64,000 bases of DNA, from positions 186,001 to 250,000 of the forward strand of contig NZ_JAPZSK010000004.1 of assembly GCF_027531815.1 (NCBI RefSeq). Direction: 5' to 3'. Within the stretch, counting starts at the first letter, position 1, and each line of letters opens with the position of its first letter. Both the position numbers and the translations under genes were made by a program. This document shows, one piece after another, positions 23,721 to 32,954 of the stretch. Source of the stretch: Gemmatimonas sp. Its GTDB lineage: Bacteria; Gemmatimonadota; Gemmatimonadetes; Gemmatimonadales; Gemmatimonadaceae. Below the pieces are notes generated by a model. The model ran no database searches. It saw only the letters and a list, made by a program, of their open reading frames with translations, and was not told the DNA's origin.

Positions 23721-24478
23721 ATACGCCGCTCGTGGTGCGCACCCACGCCTTGCACAAGCGTTTCGGGACGCTCGTGGCCGTGCATGGCCTCGACCTGGAG
23801 ATCCGGCGCGGTGAGGTGTTCGGCCTGCTGGGGCCCAACGGTTCCGGCAAGACGACCACCATTCGCATGCTGTGCGGTCTGGTGCTCCCCACGAGCGGTA
23901 CCGCCGAGGTGGCCGGGTTCGACATCACCACCCAGCCCGAGCAGGTACGCCGTCGCATCGGCTACATGTCGCAGCGCTATGGCCTCTACGACGAACTCAC
24001 CGTGGCGGAGAACCTGCGCTTCTACGCCTCCGTGTACGGGCTGGTCGGTCGCGCGCGCGATGAGCGGCTGGCCGAGCACATTCAGCTGCTGGGGCTGGGC
24101 GAGCGACTGCGACAGCGCGCCGGCACGCTCAGCGGCGGCTGGAAGCAGCGGCTCGCGCTCGCCTGCGCGACCGCGCACCACCCCGACCTGGTGTTCCTCG
24201 ACGAACCCACGGCCGGTGTGGATCCCGCGGCGCGGCGCACCTTCTGGCAGACCATCTACGATCTCGCGAACACGGGCACCACCGTGCTCGTGACGACGCA
24301 CTACATGGACGAGGCCGAACGGTGCATGCGGCTCGCCTTCCTGTCGCGCGGTCATCTCATTGGCCTGGGGACACCGGCAGAAGTGGTGCAGCAGTTCGGC
24401 GCGAAAACAGTGGAAGACGTGTTCGTGATGCTGCAGCAGCGCGATGAAGCCGCAGCGCACGCGGGCGGGTTGCCGTGA
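23717..24478 (+). CDS. ABC transporter ATP-binding protein
   Basis: The 253-aa ATPase has Walker A GPNGSGKTT, a Q-loop region, the signature LSGGWKQRLALACA (LSGG), Walker B LVFLDEPTAGVD and the H-loop VLVTTHYMDEAERC. The DEPTAGVDP and YMDEAE features place it with the drug and ABC-2 type exporters. It starts at GTG 23717, overlapping the adaptor gene, and its end overlaps the GTG of the permease gene, so stoichiometric translation is likely. The exported substrate is unknown. Confidence 0.93.
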   Translation: MNTPLVVRTHALHKRFGTLVAVHGLDLEIRRGEVFGLLGPNGSGKTTTIRMLCGLVLPTSGTAEVAGFDITTQPEQVRRRIGYMSQRYGLYDELTVAENLRFYASVYGLVGRARDERLAEHIQLLGLGERLRQRAGTLSGGWKQRLALACATAHHPDLVFLDEPTAGVDPAARRTFWQTIYDLANTGTTVLVTTHYMDEAERCMRLAFLSRGHLIGLGTPAEVVQQFGAKTVEDVFVMLQQRDEAAAHAGGLP

Positions 24479-25608
24479 GCGCGTGGCTGGACCGCCTGCG
24501 CCGATGGACGGTGTGGCCCATGCTGTGGAAGGAGTTCCTTCAACTGCGGCGCGACCGCCTCACGTTCGCGCTCATGACGGGGCTGCCGGCCATTCAGCTG
24601 GTGCTCTTCGGGTATGCCATCCAGACGGATGTACGTCGGCTCCCCACCGTGGTGGTGGATGAATCGCGAACCAGCGAGAGCCGTGCGCTGGTGCAGGTGC
24701 TGCAGAACACCGACAATTTTCGCGTGATCACGCGGGTCTCGGATCGCGCCGAGGCCCGGCGCTGGATCGAGCGCGGTGCAGCACGCGTGGCGCTCGTGAT
24801 TCCCCCCGACTACCAGCGCAACATCCGTGGCGGGCACACCGGGGTGGCGCAGCTGCTCATCGATGCGGCCGACCCGCAGTCGAGTGGGGCCGCCATTGCC
24901 GGCGCGCAGCTGGCGGCGCAGGCACGCGGGGCGCAGCTACTGGCGCAGCGATACCAACTGCGCTCGCCGGTGGAGATCCGCGTGCGCCCCTGGTACAACC
25001 CCGCGCAGCGGAGCGCCACCTTCATCGTGCCGGGGATCGTGGGCATCCTGCTCACCATCACCATGACGCTCATCACGAGCACCGCCATCGTGCGCGAACG
25101 CGAACGCGGCACGCTCGAACAGCTGATCGTCACGCCCATCGGCAAGTCGAGCCTCATGCTTGGCAAGCTCGTGCCCTTCGTCATGGTGGGCTACGTGCAG
25201 ATGAGTGTCATCCTCCTGCTGGGCGTGCTGTTCTTCGGCATCCCGGTGCGCGGCAACCTCGCGCTGCTGTACGCCCTCGCGCTCGTGTTCATCGTGGCGT
25301 CACTCGGCGTGGGGTTGCTCATCAGCACCGTGGCGCGCAGTCAGGCGCAGGCCATGCAGCTCAGCTTCTTCTTCATGCTCCCCAACATCCTGCTGAGCGG
25401 CTACATCTTCCCGCGCGCCGCCATGCCCGAGCCGGCGCAGTGGCTTGGGCTGCTGCTTCCGCTCACCTTCTTCCTCGACATCCTGCGCGGGGTGCTGCTG
25501 AAGGGCGTGGGCGTACGGGATCTGCTGGTGCAGCTGGGCGCGCTGTGCGTGCTGGCGGGAACGCTGTTCACCGTGAGTGTGCGGCGGTTCTCGAAGACGC
25601 TGGACTAG
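24475..25608 (+). CDS. ABC-2 type transporter permease
   Basis: The 377-aa permease has one N-terminal membrane helix after WKEFLQLRRDRLTFALMTGL. A large extracytoplasmic domain follows (about residues 50-170, with VVVDESRTSESRALVQVLQN). Five further helices run from IVPGIVGILLTITMTLITST on, including the ABC-2 coupling element RERERGTLEQLIVTPI and the motif LLPLTFFLDILRGVLLKGVG. The GTG start overlaps the ATPase gene by four bases. This is the YbhR/YhhJ-like layout of exporters that work with an HlyD adaptor, which is encoded first in the operon. Confidence 0.92.
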   Translation: MSAWLDRLRRWTVWPMLWKEFLQLRRDRLTFALMTGLPAIQLVLFGYAIQTDVRRLPTVVVDESRTSESRALVQVLQNTDNFRVITRVSDRAEARRWIERGAARVALVIPPDYQRNIRGGHTGVAQLLIDAADPQSSGAAIAGAQLAAQARGAQLLAQRYQLRSPVEIRVRPWYNPAQRSATFIVPGIVGILLTITMTLITSTAIVRERERGTLEQLIVTPIGKSSLMLGKLVPFVMVGYVQMSVILLLGVLFFGIPVRGNLALLYALALVFIVASLGVGLLISTVARSQAQAMQLSFFFMLPNILLSGYIFPRAAMPEPAQWLGLLLPLTFFLDILRGVLLKGVGVRDLLVQLGALCVLAGTLFTVSVRRFSKTLD

Positions 25609-25611
25609 GGT

Positions 25612-25633
25612 GGTGGCGTGGTGCGCCGCCACC
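25612..25633. terminator. Hairpin between converging genes
   Basis: GGTGGCG pairs with CGCCACC around an eight-base loop in the 32-bp gap between the ABC permease stop and the aldo/keto reductase stop. It could end transcription from both sides. Confidence 0.4.
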
Positions 25634-25640
25634 CCAACCG

Positions 25641-26624
25641 TCAGATGATGCCCCGCACCGGCTGCGGCCGATACGGCGCTTCCAGCAGGCCCATCTCCTC
25701 CTGCGACAACTCGAGCGATACCGCCCCCAGCGCTTCCTCGAGCTGGTGCACCTTCGTCGCGCCGACGATCGGCGCGGCCACTTGTGGCCGGGACAGCAGC
25801 CACGCCAACGCGATCTGCGCCATGGGCACCCCGCGGCCGTCGGCCACCCGACGCACGGCCGCCACGATGTCCCAGTTCACCTGGTCGTCGTAGAGCCCGT
25901 GCCCGTAGCTGTCGGTTGCGGCGCGCACCGTCGACTCGCGGTCCGTGACGCCGCGGCGCGCCCCCGCCAACAGCCCCCGAGCCAGCGGGGACCACGGCAT
26001 GAGCCCCACCCCTTCTTTCGCGCACAGCGGGATCATCTCCCGCTCTTCTTCGCGGTACAGCAGGTTGTAGTGGTTCTGCATGCTCACGAACCGGGCCCAC
26101 CCGTGGCGTTCACTGGCGCTGAGCGCCTGCGCGAACTGCCAGGCGAACCCCGAGCTGGCGCCGATGTACCGCACCTTGCCGCTGTGCACGAGATGGTCGA
26201 GCGCGGCAAGTGTTTCCTCGATGGGCACGACCGGGTCGAAGCGGTGAATCTGGTAGAGGTCGATCGTCTCCACGCCCAGCCGGCGGAGGCTCGCCTCGCA
26301 CCCCTGCACGATATGCTTGCGCGACAGGCCGCCCATGTTGGGGCGGTCCGAGAGGGGGAAGAACACCTTGGACGCAATCACCAGCTCGTCGGGGCGGCCA
26401 TAGTCACGCAGGGCGCGCCCCGTGACCTCCTCGCTCACCCCCAGGGAGTACATGTCGGCGGTATCGAAGAAATTGATCCCCGCCTCGATCGCCCGACGGA
26501 AGAACGGCCGGGCGGCGTCTTCATCCAGCACCCAGGGGCGCCACGCCGACGCCCCATAGCTCATGCAGCCGAGGCAGAGGCGGGAAACCGAGAGGCCGGT
26601 GGTGCCGAGCGAGCTGTAGCGCAT
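25641..26624 (-). CDS. Aldo/keto reductase
   Basis: The 327-aa NADPH-dependent TIM-barrel oxidoreductase starts MRYSSLGTTGLSVSRLCLGC. It holds GINFFDTADMYSLGVSEEVT with the catalytic Asp and Tyr, the Lys in VIASKVFF and the His in LYQIHRFDP. Cofactor-binding elements (LLSRPQVAAPIVGATKVHQL) are near the C-terminus. This is the YajO/AKR-type layout. The ATG at 26624 was chosen because the family motif starts there. A G-quadruplex motif lies in the promoter gap shared with msrP. Confidence 0.9.
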   Translation of the reverse strand: MRYSSLGTTGLSVSRLCLGCMSYGASAWRPWVLDEDAARPFFRRAIEAGINFFDTADMYSLGVSEEVTGRALRDYGRPDELVIASKVFFPLSDRPNMGGLSRKHIVQGCEASLRRLGVETIDLYQIHRFDPVVPIEETLAALDHLVHSGKVRYIGASSGFAWQFAQALSASERHGWARFVSMQNHYNLLYREEEREMIPLCAKEGVGLMPWSPLARGLLAGARRGVTDRESTVRAATDSYGHGLYDDQVNWDIVAAVRRVADGRGVPMAQIALAWLLSRPQVAAPIVGATKVHQLEEALGAVSLELSQEEMGLLEAPYRPQPVRGII

Positions 26625-26656
26625 GGGGAGAGGACCGGGGGGAATGGCACAAATCC

Positions 26657-26679
26657 GGGGATTCGGGGCAGGGGCGGGG
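26657..26679 (+). other. G-quadruplex motif in the msrP promoter gap
   Basis: Four runs of four G separated by ATTC, CA and C form a tight G4 motif on the coding strand of msrP, 66 bp before its ATG, in the 120-bp gap divergent from the aldo/keto reductase. It could affect transcription from either promoter. Confidence 0.45.
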
Positions 26680-26744
26680 TGTCGGGAACCCTTCGCGCGC
26701 CTCAACGCTAAGATACAGGTCTCTCACTTCCGACGAATCCGCCC

Positions 26745-27668
26745 ATGCTTATCCGCCGACCCGACGACATTCCGTCCTCCGAAATCACGCCGGAGTCTGT
26801 CTACCAGAACCGCCGACAGTTCATGGGGACAGCCGGGGCGCTCGCGCTCGGTACGGCGCTCACCCCGTCGGCAGTGCAGGCACTCGCCGCGACCGGCGGT
26901 GTGCAGGAGGACAAGGTGACGCCCGAGGAGGACGCCACCACGTACAACAACTTCTACGAGTTCGGGACCGGCAAGGAGGATCCGGCGGAAAACGCCAAGG
27001 GATTCAAGACCACGCCGTGGACGGTGACCGTGGAAGGGTTGGTGAAGAATCCCAACACGGCCTGGGATCTCAACGACCTGCTGGCCAAGCTCACCCTGTA
27101 CGACCGCACCTACCGTATGCGGTGCGTGGAAGGGTGGTCCATGGTGATTCCGTGGCGCGGGGTGCAGCTGCGGGATGTCCTCACCCGCCTCGAGCCGCTG
27201 CCCAGTGCCAAGTTCGTGCAGTTCACCACCCTGTACGACCCGCGGCGTATGCCGGGGCAGAAGTATCCGGTGCTGCAGTGGCCGTACAAGGAGGGGCTGC
27301 GTCTCGACGAAGCCATGCACCCGCTGACGCTGCTGGCCACCGGCATGTACGGCAAGGCGCCGCTGCCCAACCAGAACGGCGCTCCACTACGCCTGGTCGT
27401 TCCGTGGAAGTACGGCTTCAAGGGCATCAAGAGCATCGTGAAGATCCGCTTCACCGACAGCTTGCCCTTCACCACATGGAGTGACGCCATTCCGTCCGAG
27501 TATGGCTTCTACGCCAACGTGAACCCGCAGGTGGATCATCCGCGCTGGAGTCAGGCCAAGGAGCGCCGCATTGGCGAGTTCCTGCGCCGTCCCACGCTCA
27601 TGTTCAACGGCTACGCCGACCAGGTGGCGTCGCTGTACACCGGCATGGACCTCCGTCGGAACTACTGA
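26745..27668 (+). CDS. msrP: Periplasmic methionine-sulfoxide reductase catalytic subunit MsrP
   Basis: MsrP (YedY) repairs oxidised methionine in periplasmic proteins using a molybdopterin cofactor. The 307-aa protein has a Tat signal ([20 protein letters not shown]). Its sulfite-oxidase fold shows [29 protein letters not shown], and [14 protein letters not shown] with the molybdenum-ligating Cys. The C-terminal [20 protein letters not shown] is typical of MsrP. The heme partner gene msrQ starts about ten bases after the stop, so the two form the usual operon. Confidence 0.95.
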   Translation: MLIRRPDDIPSSEITPESVYQNRRQFMGTAGALALGTALTPSAVQALAATGGVQEDKVTPEEDATTYNNFYEFGTGKEDPAENAKGFKTTPWTVTVEGLVKNPNTAWDLNDLLAKLTLYDRTYRMRCVEGWSMVIPWRGVQLRDVLTRLEPLPSAKFVQFTTLYDPRRMPGQKYPVLQWPYKEGLRLDEAMHPLTLLATGMYGKAPLPNQNGAPLRLVVPWKYGFKGIKSIVKIRFTDSLPFTTWSDAIPSEYGFYANVNPQVDHPRWSQAKERRIGEFLRRPTLMFNGYADQVASLYTGMDLRRNY

Positions 27669-27678
27669 CCCGTTGCCC

Positions 27679-28311
27679 GTGGACGCCTCACGCGCCGAGC
27701 GAACCGTTCGGCGCTTCATCCGGCCGGCCCTGTGGGCGCTGGTTCTGCTGCCGGCGCCCGTGCTGGTGGCCCAGCTGCTGCTCGACCAGCTGGGCGCCGA
27801 CCCCATCGACCGGCTCGAACGCCTCACCGGCGAGTGGGCGCTGCGCTTTCTCATCGCCTCGTTGGCGGTGACGCCGCTCATGCGCCTGACCGGGTGGGGA
27901 TGGCTCGTCGCGCAGCGGCGTTTTCTGGGGCTGGCGGCGTTCTTCTGGGCGCTCGGTCACCTGAGTGTCTACACCGTGCTCGACTGGTTCTTCGATTGGC
28001 CGGAGATCCTCAAGGACGTCACCAAGCACCTGTACATCACGCTGGGCATGGCGGCGTTCCTGCTCATGGTGCCGCTCGCCCTGACCTCGACCAAGGCCGC
28101 CATTCGCAAGCTGGGGGGGGCTCGCTGGAACCGGCTGCACTCCCTGGTCTACCTCTCGGTCATCGGCGCCTGCCTGCACTTCCTGTGGGCCGTCAAGAAG
28201 GACATTGCCGAGCCGGTGCTCTATGGTGGTATTGCCGCCGTGCTGCTGGCCGTCCGGGTCGTCCAGCGTCCGGCGTCGCGTGGAGTACGCATCGCCCCGC
28301 GCGAGGGGTGA
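27679..28311 (+). CDS. msrQ: Heme-binding membrane subunit MsrQ
   Basis: MsrQ (YedZ) passes electrons from the respiratory chain to MsrP. The 210-aa protein has about six membrane helices, from IRPALWALVLLPAPVLVAQL to VLYGGIAAVLLAVRVV. It contains TGEWALRFLIASLAVTPLMR, RRFLGLAAFFWALGHLSVYT with a heme-binding His, KHLYITLGMAAFLLMVPLAL, and WNRLHSLVYLSVIGACLHFL. The start is either GTG 27679 or TTG 27673; both lie just after the msrP stop and give nearly the same protein. Confidence 0.92.
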   Translation: MDASRAERTVRRFIRPALWALVLLPAPVLVAQLLLDQLGADPIDRLERLTGEWALRFLIASLAVTPLMRLTGWGWLVAQRRFLGLAAFFWALGHLSVYTVLDWFFDWPEILKDVTKHLYITLGMAAFLLMVPLALTSTKAAIRKLGGARWNRLHSLVYLSVIGACLHFLWAVKKDIAEPVLYGGIAAVLLAVRVVQRPASRGVRIAPREG

Positions 28312-28412
28312 TGGACGCCGGTGAGCCGGCCGCGGTACGGATTGCAACAACGTGACGGTGTTGCCGGGTGGGGCGTCCTGACAGGGATCACTCTTCCCCC
28401 GCGTTTCCCTTC

Positions 28413-31262
28413 ATGAAAGCAACACGTGGCGTCGAACGCCGACGCCAGCGAGTGCACGGGTCCTCCGACCACCGCCCCAACACCACCGGTATTCTGGCCG
28501 GCGGCGTGCCCGCCGTGACGGTGGCACCAACGGGGGTGCGCAGGGAGCGCGCGGTGATGAGCCTGCTGCTGCTGTTTGCCGTGGCGGTGGCCAGCTGGTT
28601 CGCCCTGAGCGATCGCCAGCACGCCGGTGGCCTGCTTGCTCGCCTCCTGCTGCCGGTGCCCGTGGCGGTCTTGGCGCTGCTGCTGGCCAGGCGGGCGTCG
28701 GCCCAGCTGTCGCTCGACCTCGGGACCCGCCGTTTCTGGCGCATCATGATGCTGGCCATCGCCTTGGCGCCCGCCGAGCAGTTGGCGCTCGGCATGCCCG
28801 TGGCCGTCGGTGAAACGTGGGCCGAACTGCTGCTCGTGGGCACGGCACTTGCCTCCCCGCTCGCCACGTTCGGCGCCCTCATGCAGCTGCCGCCTGCGCC
28901 ACGATCGGCCGTGGACCGGCTCAAGTTGTTTCTCGACATGGCCACGGTGGCGGTGGGTGGTCTGCTGCTGGCGTGGTTCACCATCACGACCACCGAGGGG
29001 CTGACGGCCACGCCCACGCGCCTCTGGTTCGTCCTGCAGCATCTGCAGGGGGTACTCGACCTGCTGCTCGTCCTGGTGGCGTCGATCGTGTGGCGCCGGA
29101 CCGTGCTGGAGCACCACGCCAATACTCTGGTCCTCGTGGGGGCGGCGCTGCTCGCGAATTTCCTCGGCCATACCGCGTCGGTCGCGCAGATGCTCGATGG
29201 CACGCCGCGCCCCGATGTCACGCACATGGTCACCCCGCTCTCGGTGAGTCTGCTCGCCGCCGCGGCATGGGTGAGCGCCGTCGGCGGCATACCGCACGAC
29301 ACGCGCAGGCCGCGGGAGCGCCGGGTGACCACGTCGAGCCTGCTGCCGTACGCCGCGACGCTGCCGGGGTTCGCGCTGCTGCTCAAGGTCGCGCTGGAGC
29401 AGGCTACGCAGCCGATGATTGGTCTCGTCTTCGGCGCCGTCCTGCTCACCGTGCTGGCGTTCGCGCGGCAGATCGTCTCCTCCCGGGAAGCGGTGATGGC
29501 GCTGGCCGAAGCCGCCGCGCGCGAGAACGAGGCGCGCTTCCAGGCACTCGTGCAGCATTCGAGTGATGTCATCATGATCGTCGATCCCGATGGCACCATT
29601 CGCTTCGCCAGTCCGTCCATGACCACGGTCTTCGGTCATGACCCGGCGAAGCTGCTCGGTACGAACCTGACGCAGCTGCTACACCCGGACGATCTCGACG
29701 TGGGGGTATGCTTCCTCGAGGAGCTGGCAGGGTCCACAAGGCGGACCGGTGACCCCACCCAGGGGACGCTGAAGCGCGAATGGCGCCTCCGCAACGCCAA
29801 CGGGGACTGGATGACCGTGGACAACGTCGGTACGAACCTGCTGCGTGAGCCCGTCGTGGGAGGGCTGGTGCTCAACACGCGTGATGTCACCGAGCAGAGT
29901 GTCATCAAGCAGCAGTACATGCACCAGGCGTTCCACGACCCGCTCACCGATCTGGCCAATCGCAGCCTGTTCCTGTATCAGGTGGGGCACGCCCTCGCGC
30001 GCCACGCGCGCCTGGGGCAGCCGGTCACCGTCCTCTTCCTCGATCTCGACAACTTCAAGACGGTCAACGATTCGCTCGGCCATGCCGAAGGCGATCGGTT
30101 GCTCGTGGAGGCCGCACGGCGGCTCGCTGTCTGCGCGCGCACGAGTGACCTCATCGCCCGTCTGGGTGGTGACGAGTTCGCGGTGCTGCTCGAGGCTGCC
30201 GAATCAGAGGACGACGTGCTCGTGTTTGCCAACCGCATCGGCGAGGCGCTTTCGCGCCCATTCATCCTTGCGGGGAAGGAAGTGTTCGTGAACGCCAGTA
30301 TCGGCATTGCCCGCTCGGTACGTGGCGAAGGGTCGGACGAACTGGTGCGTAACGCCGATGTGGCAATGTACGTGGCCAAGACACGCGGCAAGGGGCAGCA
30401 CGTGCTCTTCGAGCCGCAGATGCATCAGGATGCCCTTGAGCGGCTGGTCGTCGAAGCGGACCTGCGACGGGCCATCGAGCACGACGAGTTTTTCCTGCAA
30501 TACCAGCCCATCGTGCAGCTCGCCACGGGCGACGTGATTGGCGCCGAGGCACTGGTCCGATGGAAGAGTCGTGATCGCGGCACGGTCCCGCCTGGCGTGT
30601 TCATTCCCATCGCCGAGGAGACGGGGCTGATTGTGCCGATCGGCCGGTGGGTATTGCGCCGTGCCTGTCGGGAAGCCCAGCGCTGGACAGGCGAGCGTAA
30701 TTACCCCTGCCGCATCACGGTGAACCTGAGTGGGCGTCAGCTGCAGGATGCGCAAATCGTGGACGACGTGCGTGCCGCGCTCGAGGAGTCGCGGCTCGAC
30801 CCGGAGCTGCTCGTGCTGGAGATCACCGAGAGTATGCTGATGCACAACACGGAGCTGTCGATGCAGCGCCTCGTGGCCCTCAAGGCGCTCGGGGTGTCGC
30901 TGGCTATCGACGACTTCGGAACCGGTTATTCTTCCCTCAGCTATCTCCAGCGCTATCCGATCGACATCCTGAAGATCGACAAGGCGTTCGTGGAGGTCAT
31001 CGATCAGGGAGGCGAAGGACCGGTGCTGGCTCAGGCAATCGTGGCACTTGGGGAAACGCTGCGCATGCGCACCGTGGCCGAAGGTATCGAAACGGAGGCG
31101 CAGCGCGGGGCGTTGCGCCAGCTCGGTTGCGAGCTGGGACAGGGCTACCTGTTCGCGCCGCCACTCGACGCCGAAGACTACTGGCAGTTGCTGGTGGCCC
31201 GTGGCGGGCGATCGTCGGTGGGCAGCATGCGTCGTCGCGAGCTGAGTGCCAACGCCGCGTAA
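28413..31262 (+). CDS. Membrane PAS-GGDEF-EAL protein (cyclic di-GMP metabolism)
   Basis: The 949-aa protein starts with a membrane region of about nine or ten helices (residues about 50-350). A PAS domain follows (EARFQALVQHSSDVIMIVDP). Next come a GGDEF domain with an intact motif (ARLGGDEFAVLLE), and an EAL domain with GAEALVRW, ITESML and DDFGTGYSSLSYL, all catalytic positions kept. It could therefore both make and break cyclic di-GMP, with direction set by PAS or membrane input. A GTG at 28368 is an alternative start. The end overlaps the next gene by 17 bases. Confidence 0.92.
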   Translation: MKATRGVERRRQRVHGSSDHRPNTTGILAGGVPAVTVAPTGVRRERAVMSLLLLFAVAVASWFALSDRQHAGGLLARLLLPVPVAVLALLLARRASAQLSLDLGTRRFWRIMMLAIALAPAEQLALGMPVAVGETWAELLLVGTALASPLATFGALMQLPPAPRSAVDRLKLFLDMATVAVGGLLLAWFTITTTEGLTATPTRLWFVLQHLQGVLDLLLVLVASIVWRRTVLEHHANTLVLVGAALLANFLGHTASVAQMLDGTPRPDVTHMVTPLSVSLLAAAAWVSAVGGIPHDTRRPRERRVTTSSLLPYAATLPGFALLLKVALEQATQPMIGLVFGAVLLTVLAFARQIVSSREAVMALAEAAARENEARFQALVQHSSDVIMIVDPDGTIRFASPSMTTVFGHDPAKLLGTNLTQLLHPDDLDVGVCFLEELAGSTRRTGDPTQGTLKREWRLRNANGDWMTVDNVGTNLLREPVVGGLVLNTRDVTEQSVIKQQYMHQAFHDPLTDLANRSLFLYQVGHALARHARLGQPVTVLFLDLDNFKTVNDSLGHAEGDRLLVEAARRLAVCARTSDLIARLGGDEFAVLLEAAESEDDVLVFANRIGEALSRPFILAGKEVFVNASIGIARSVRGEGSDELVRNADVAMYVAKTRGKGQHVLFEPQMHQDALERLVVEADLRRAIEHDEFFLQYQPIVQLATGDVIGAEALVRWKSRDRGTVPPGVFIPIAEETGLIVPIGRWVLRRACREAQRWTGERNYPCRITVNLSGRQLQDAQIVDDVRAALEESRLDPELLVLEITESMLMHNTELSMQRLVALKALGVSLAIDDFGTGYSSLSYLQRYPIDILKIDKAFVEVIDQGGEGPVLAQAIVALGETLRMRTVAEGIETEAQRGALRQLGCELGQGYLFAPPLDAEDYWQLLVARGGRSSVGSMRRRELSANAA

Positions 31263-32514
31263 GCGCGGCGCGCCCGGCCGCCCCGTGACGTCCTGGCCCG
31301 AGCGCGTCGAGGCCTTCGCCGTATGCGCCCCGGGCCTCGCGCCGTTGGTTGCCGCCGAGTGCGCCGCCCAGTCGCTTCATGTCGAGGCGGTGAGCGCCGC
31401 CGGTGTCTCGCTCCACCTGACGCTCCCCGAGCTGTTCCGCCTCAACTGCTGGACGCGGTGTGCCAGTCGGGTGATCGTGCGGCTCACGTCGTTCGAGGCC
31501 CGGGATTTCGCCACCCTCGAGAAGGCGGCGGCGCGGGTGCCGTGGGGGCGCGTCATCGTGCCCGGCGGCTCGGTGCGTCTGCGCGTCACCTGCCGAAAGT
31601 CGCGCCTCTATCACTCCGATGCGGTTGCGGAGCGTATCGCGCGCGGTATCGCGGGGACCATCACGGGGGCGCAGATCGTGGGGCGGGCCCGCGACGATGA
31701 CGACGACGACGAGGAAACGGGACCGTCGCAGCTCATCGTTGTACGCTTCGACCACGACCGCTGTACGATCAGCGCCGACAGCTCGGGGGCCTTGCTGCAT
31801 CGCCGTGGTTGGCGCCTCGATGTGGCCAAGGCGCCGCTGCGCGAGACGCTGGCGGCCGCGCTGCTGGCCGCGCTGCCATGGTCGGGCGACGTGCCGCTGG
31901 TCGATCCGTTCTGCGGGTCGGGGACCATCGGCATCGAGGCGGCACTTCTGATGCGCGACATGGCGCCCGGCGTGGCGCGCCGCTTTGCCATGGAGCAGTG
32001 GCCGCAGGCCCCGCTGGTGGCCTATGCCGCGGTCCGGTCCGAGGCCCGGGCGCGCGCGAAGCCATCGGCCGGGGTGCCCATCGTGCTGCGCGATCGCGAT
32101 GCGGGCGCCATTGCCGCCGCGCGCGCCAACGCCGAGCGCGCCGGTGTGCTGCACGATCTCACGATCGAGCAGGGGGCGCTGTCGGAGACCAACCTGGCGG
32201 CAATCGGTACGCGCGGCGTACTGCTGACCAATCCGCCCTACGGACAGCGGGTGAGCGGCGGCGCCGACCTGCGCGGTCTGTACGCGCGACTGGGCGACGT
32301 GTTGCGAGCAGGAGGACGAGGCTGGCGGCTGGGGATGCTGGTGCCCCCCGATCGTGCGCTCGCGGGACAGCTGCGGCTGACGTTGTCCCCACTGTTGCGC
32401 ACGGCGAACGGCGGACTCCCCGTGGAACTGCTGGCGTCCGCGCACGCCGTGGTATTCGACGGGTCTCCTGGCCGGAACCCGTCCGCGAACGCGGCGGCTC
32501 AGAGCCGGAAGTAG
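31246..32514 (+). CDS. THUMP-domain class I RNA methyltransferase (RlmL/Trm14-like)
   Basis: The 422-aa protein combines an N-terminal THUMP-like RNA-binding region (FAVCAPGLAPLVAAECAAQS to about residue 170) with a SAM-dependent methyltransferase domain of the UPF0020 type. Key motifs are HRRGWRLDVAKAPLRETLAA, VDPFCGSGTIGIEAAL for SAM and the catalytic NPPY in LLTNPPYGQRVSGG. This layout is that of RlmL N-terminal halves and relatives that make m2G in rRNA or tRNA. An acidic run DDDDDDEE near residue 150 is unusual. The GTG at 31246 lies within the preceding gene; a GTG at 31285 is also possible. Confidence 0.87.
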   Translation: MPTPRKRGAPGRPVTSWPERVEAFAVCAPGLAPLVAAECAAQSLHVEAVSAAGVSLHLTLPELFRLNCWTRCASRVIVRLTSFEARDFATLEKAAARVPWGRVIVPGGSVRLRVTCRKSRLYHSDAVAERIARGIAGTITGAQIVGRARDDDDDDEETGPSQLIVVRFDHDRCTISADSSGALLHRRGWRLDVAKAPLRETLAAALLAALPWSGDVPLVDPFCGSGTIGIEAALLMRDMAPGVARRFAMEQWPQAPLVAYAAVRSEARARAKPSAGVPIVLRDRDAGAIAAARANAERAGVLHDLTIEQGALSETNLAAIGTRGVLLTNPPYGQRVSGGADLRGLYARLGDVLRAGGRGWRLGMLVPPDRALAGQLRLTLSPLLRTANGGLPVELLASAHAVVFDGSPGRNPSANAAAQSRK

Positions 32515-32939
32515 TCTGCGCGCCAGCTCCTGATCTGCTGCTTGATCTCCTTCCCCTTCATGGTGGGGTTGGCGATCACCGTTTCCACGAGCCCCGCCAA
32601 CTCGGCGTCGCTGGCGAACCGCAGCGCGATGTAGTGGCGCGGCGAGAGGGCGGTCATGGCCCGCTCCGCGAGTGCGGCCGGCAGCACTCGCTGGTAGCGC
32701 AGCTGCTCCTCGAGTCGGATGATGCGATCCTGCGCGCGCAGCGGCGACAGCCGTGACACCGAGACTACGCCGAACAGGGCGAGGGCACCCACCAGCAGGT
32801 AGCCGGTATCGTACGACGGATTGTTGAAGAAACGCGTGAGGCTCCACACGAGGAAGATCAGCGCCAGCGGGCTCGTGAAAAAATGAAAGAGCGGCGTGTA
32901 CTGCGCATGATTGGCATACTGCTGCGGGGGTCGCGGCAT
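32499..32939 (-). CDS. DUF6526-like membrane protein
   Basis: The 146-aa protein has two membrane helices (LFHFFTSPLALIFLVWSLTR and TGYLLVGALALFGVVSVSRL) and a basic C-terminal half (RIIRLEEQLRYQRVLPAALA, then MKGKEIKQQIRSWRADYFRL). The QNYANHAQY-like start followed by a two-helix core and the K-E-I-K-Q-x-I-x-x-W-R-x-D end fit the DUF6526 family, whose function is unknown. It converges with the methyltransferase gene and overlaps its end by 16 bases. Confidence 0.75.
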   Translation of the reverse strand: MPRPPQQYANHAQYTPLFHFFTSPLALIFLVWSLTRFFNNPSYDTGYLLVGALALFGVVSVSRLSPLRAQDRIIRLEEQLRYQRVLPAALAERAMTALSPRHYIALRFASDAELAGLVETVIANPTMKGKEIKQQIRSWRADYFRL

Positions 32940-32954
32940 GGTGTTCGGTGGAGG

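Noticed and set aside
28221-29639. 472-codon minus-strand frame opposite the PAS-GGDEF-EAL gene
   Set aside because: Rich in H, Q, R and G without a motif; the plus-strand protein is a clear multi-domain enzyme.
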